Assembly (NCBI GenBank): GCA_013287025.1
Contig: JABDEN010000062.1
Span: 1 to 8,291 of the forward strand
Reading direction: 5' to 3'
DNA: 8,291 bases
Origin: Gammaproteobacteria bacterium
GTDB lineage: Bacteria; Pseudomonadota; Gammaproteobacteria; DSM-16500
The position numbers and the translations under genes are program-made. Of this stretch, positions 6,553-8,291 are shown piece after piece (positions within the stretch are counted from its first letter, which is position 1; every line of letters starts with the position of its first letter). Under the pieces are notes generated by a model. That model searched no databases. It was not told where the DNA came from and saw nothing but the letters and a program-made list of their open reading frames with translations.

Positions 6553-7056
6553 ATGAAAAAATTAATTTTATTGCCATTTATTATGGTAATTTCGAATACG
6601 GCTATTGGGTTATCCCAATATAATCCATCAGATGTTGATCAGTTTAAAAAAACTGGGCAATGTCCAGGATGTGATCTTACTCGTGCGAGTATATCCTATT
6701 TAAATATAAGCCACGTTAACCTTGAAGGATCATTACTTTCTGAAGCTAACTTAACACATGATATTTTTGCAAATGCTAATTTTATTCAGACGCATTTATT
6801 ATCCGCAGATTTATCTTATGGAAATTTTTCGGAAGGTAACTTCAGTTCAGCAAATTTGATAGATGCTAATCTTCATAGTGCAAATTTCTCAAGATGTAAT
6901 TTTTCAAGTGCTAATTTAACAGGTGCAGATTTATCTTATGCTGTATTAATTGAATCAAATATATCTCAGTCTCAATTATCTACAGCTAAGTCACTTAGCT
7001 GCGCTATTATGCCAGATGGTACTCGGCATGGAGCTGATAATGATAAAAAATGTTGA
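6553..7056 (+). CDS. Exported pentapeptide-repeat protein
   Basis: The protein has 167 residues. Residues 1-19 are a signal peptide (KK, hydrophobic core, likely cleavage after AIG), so it is exported. A short linker with a CPGC motif (C37, C40) leads into about 20 pentapeptide repeats from residue 41 to about 143, with typical units such as ANLID, ANFSR, CNFSS, ANLTG and ADLSY. These fold into a right-handed beta-helix. The tail, with C150 and MPDGTRH, resembles the ends of other exported pentapeptide proteins. No catalytic site is visible, and the family is usually structural or binding. The export signal argues against a Qnr/MfpA-like gyrase-protecting role in the cytoplasm. The two-cysteine motif may form a disulfide or bind metal, which is inferred. 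It is transcribed alone and is convergent with the fic gene, with only 17 bases between stops and no clear terminator. Confidence 0.92.
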   Translation: MKKLILLPFIMVISNTAIGLSQYNPSDVDQFKKTGQCPGCDLTRASISYLNISHVNLEGSLLSEANLTHDIFANANFIQTHLLSADLSYGNFSEGNFSSANLIDANLHSANFSRCNFSSANLTGADLSYAVLIESNISQSQLSTAKSLSCAIMPDGTRHGADNDKKC

Positions 7057-7073
7057 TGATGAGTTACAAAAAA

Positions 7074-8201
7074 TTAATCAGTAAAAATATTTACATAACG
7101 TCGATATATGTAAGATTGTCCATATAGTTTATTTTCATTTTTCGGATGTAAAATTTCTAAATCAATAAATCTTTTAATTACTTTATAGGCACCTTGACGT
7201 GTAAAGCCCGTCCATTCTTGTATCTTATGTGAATTAATAATAGGTAACTTATAAAGTTGATATAATACTGCTATGCTACTTTTAGCTTCTATTTTTCCCA
7301 AAGTTTGAATTTTCTGCATATCTTGTTCACGTAAAATTGTAATTTTTTTTGCAATCTCTATTGCCTTTATGGAAGTATCAATTACTCCATCTAAAAAGAA
7401 ATCAACCCATTGTTCAATTAAGCCATGATGATAACCATTGATGCGTTCATAATATGTTTGTTGATATTTTTTAAAAAAAGAAGATAAAAATAAAATAGGT
7501 CGTTCTAACAATTTTTCTAACCATAAAAATAATGTAATTAGCATGCGTCCGGTACGTCCGTTTCCATCTAAAAAGGGATGAATTGTTTCAAATTGCGCAT
7601 GTATGAGGCCGGCTTTTATTATAGGTAAAATATCGTCAGATTGATGAAAAAATTTTTCTAGATCATTCAGAGCTTTTTGCATTTCATGAACAGGAGGTGG
7701 AACAAACATTGCATTATTTGGTGTAGTTCCTCCTATCCAGTTTTGTGATTTACGGAAACTACCCGGATCAGAGAAATGTGTGGAGCGCGCTCCATCCATT
7801 AATTCTTTATGCACTTCTTTAATAAGACGTAGACATAATGGGAAATCTTTTAAGCGTAAAAGTCCATAGTTTAGCGCTTGGATATAATGCAGGATATCAT
7901 CAACATCTTCAGGCAGATTCTCAGATGTTTTGGAAGTCGCTTCTATAGCATCAACCATGGTAGCTTTTGTTCCTTCAATTTGGCTTGAAGAAGCTGCATC
8001 CTTACATATATACATAAATAGAAAAAAATCAACGTCAGGTAAAAGTTGAGTAACTCCATCTAATTTCCCTAAAGACAAGGTTGCCTGGCTGGCTTTTTGG
8101 ATCAGCTTTTTAGAAAAATCAAACCCTTCCTTTGGAGGAAAATCATTTGGAATAAATGCCTTATAACCTTGAGATTGTTTTATTAATTGTCCTAATTTCA
8201 T
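7074..8201 (-). CDS. Fic-family AMP-transferase, class II, with C-terminal winged helix
   Basis: The core Fic motif is intact: HPFLDGNGRTGR at 208-219, with catalytic H208, D212, N214, R216 and R219. These enzymes transfer AMP from ATP to a Ser, Thr or Tyr of a target protein. An N-terminal inhibitory helix is present with S72-SQI-E76-G77, the [S/T]xxxE[G/N] motif, which makes it class II (self-inhibited). The flap region before the motif (GGTTPNNAMFVPPP, 157-170) is normal. Residues 305-370 look like a winged helix-turn-helix (IINSHKIQEWTGFTRQGAYK). Length (375) and order resemble Shewanella SoFic. No secretion signal is seen, so the target may be bacterial. The ATG at 8201 is the only reasonable start; in-frame codons upstream give no ATG, GTG or TTG before a stop. 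No Shine-Dalgarno sequence is visible. A palindromic operator ends 8 bases upstream, and the winged helix makes autoregulation a reasonable inference. Confidence 0.95.
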   Translation of the reverse strand: MKLGQLIKQSQGYKAFIPNDFPPKEGFDFSKKLIQKASQATLSLGKLDGVTQLLPDVDFFLFMYICKDAASSSQIEGTKATMVDAIEATSKTSENLPEDVDDILHYIQALNYGLLRLKDFPLCLRLIKEVHKELMDGARSTHFSDPGSFRKSQNWIGGTTPNNAMFVPPPVHEMQKALNDLEKFFHQSDDILPIIKAGLIHAQFETIHPFLDGNGRTGRMLITLFLWLEKLLERPILFLSSFFKKYQQTYYERINGYHHGLIEQWVDFFLDGVIDTSIKAIEIAKKITILREQDMQKIQTLGKIEAKSSIAVLYQLYKLPIINSHKIQEWTGFTRQGAYKVIKRFIDLEILHPKNENKLYGQSYIYRRYVNIFTD

Positions 8202-8209
8202 GAAAGACC

Positions 8210-8235
8210 GTTTACATTGAGTGAGAAATGTAAAC
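8210..8235. promoter_or_regulatory. Palindromic operator 1 upstream of fic
   Basis: GTTTACATT (8210-8218) and AATGTAAAC (8227-8235) are perfect 9-bp reverse complements around an 8-base spacer. The site ends 8 bases before the fic start codon, where a repressor could block transcription start or ribosome access. A lone half-site GTTTAC follows at 8237-8242. Confidence 0.7.
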
Positions 8236-8263
8236 AGTTTACCAAAAATCGTTTACATTTCAA
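8236..8263 (-). promoter_or_regulatory. Possible fic promoter
   Basis: On the minus strand TTGAAA (8258-8263) and TAAACT (8236-8241) are 16 bases apart. The -35 overlaps operator 2, and the predicted start near 8229 falls in operator 1, an arrangement expected for repression. The -10 is weak, so this is tentative. Confidence 0.3.
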
Positions 8264-8276
8264 GGAGAATGTAAAC
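8251..8276. promoter_or_regulatory. Palindromic operator 2 upstream of fic
   Basis: This is a second copy of the same 9-8-9 architecture: GTTTACATT (8251-8259) and AATGTAAAC (8268-8276). The spacer differs from that of copy 1, so it is the arms that are conserved. The two copies are 41 bp apart start to start, close to four helical turns, so bound dimers would face the same side of the DNA. Confidence 0.7.
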
Positions 8277-8291
8277 AATAAAATGATTTTT

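Noticed and set aside
8210..8276. BirA-type biotin operator, because TGTAAAC/GTTTACA half-sites resemble bioO
   Set aside because: Neither the 8-base inner spacing nor the 15-base outer pairing fits bioO half-sites well, the flanking bases differ, and no biotin gene is nearby.
8283..8291. Start of a rightward gene at the window edge (ATGATTTTT)
   Set aside because: Only three codons are visible, and the AAGGAG at 8262-8267 is too far upstream to support it.

Overview
The window is AT-rich and looks like an accessory or host-interaction region from a gammaproteobacterium of the Legionella/Coxiella/Berkiella type. That assignment is an inference. It rests on two eukaryote-like ankyrin-repeat genes, a Fic-family AMP-transferase, a secreted sulfatase, a PAS-LuxR regulator and an intergenic palindromic repeat of the kind scattered through genomes of intracellular bacteria. 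No rRNA, tRNA, CRISPR array, transposase or phage gene is visible, and no gap between genes exceeds 250 bases.

Layout, left to right. (1) The 3' end of a + strand ankyrin-repeat gene, whose start lies outside the window, ends at 991. (2) A long perfect palindrome with 29-bp arms (1012-1093) inside a larger repeat-like element separates it from a convergent minus-strand operon. (3) That operon runs 3390 to 1134. A PAS-LuxR-type regulator comes first and, after only 7 bases, a 504-residue protein with an unrecognised N-terminal region and C-terminal ankyrin repeats. (4) A 178-bp divergent promoter region (3391-3568) has a good sigma70-type promoter for the regulator, an inverted repeat in the middle, and a TATAAT for the rightward gene. 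(5) 3569-4615 encodes a 348-residue protein with weak DUF218/YdcF-like motifs. (6) A convergent gene (6303 to 4636) encodes an exported formylglycine-type sulfatase, and its stop codon lies in the loop of an 11-bp hairpin. (7) A second divergent region (6304-6552) leads to a small exported pentapeptide-repeat protein (6553-7056). (8) Convergent to that is a class II Fic protein with a C-terminal winged helix (8201 to 7074). Its upstream region holds two identical-architecture palindromes, GTTTACATT-N8-AATGTAAAC, repeated at a 41-bp period, which look like operators.

The genes do not form one obvious pathway. The most coherent units are the regulator-ankyrin operon with its divergent partner, and the fic gene with its paired operator. 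The ankyrin proteins and the Fic protein could act on host or bacterial protein targets, and the sulfatase and pentapeptide protein carry export signals. Every secretion or effector role is inferred from family, not shown by the sequence.
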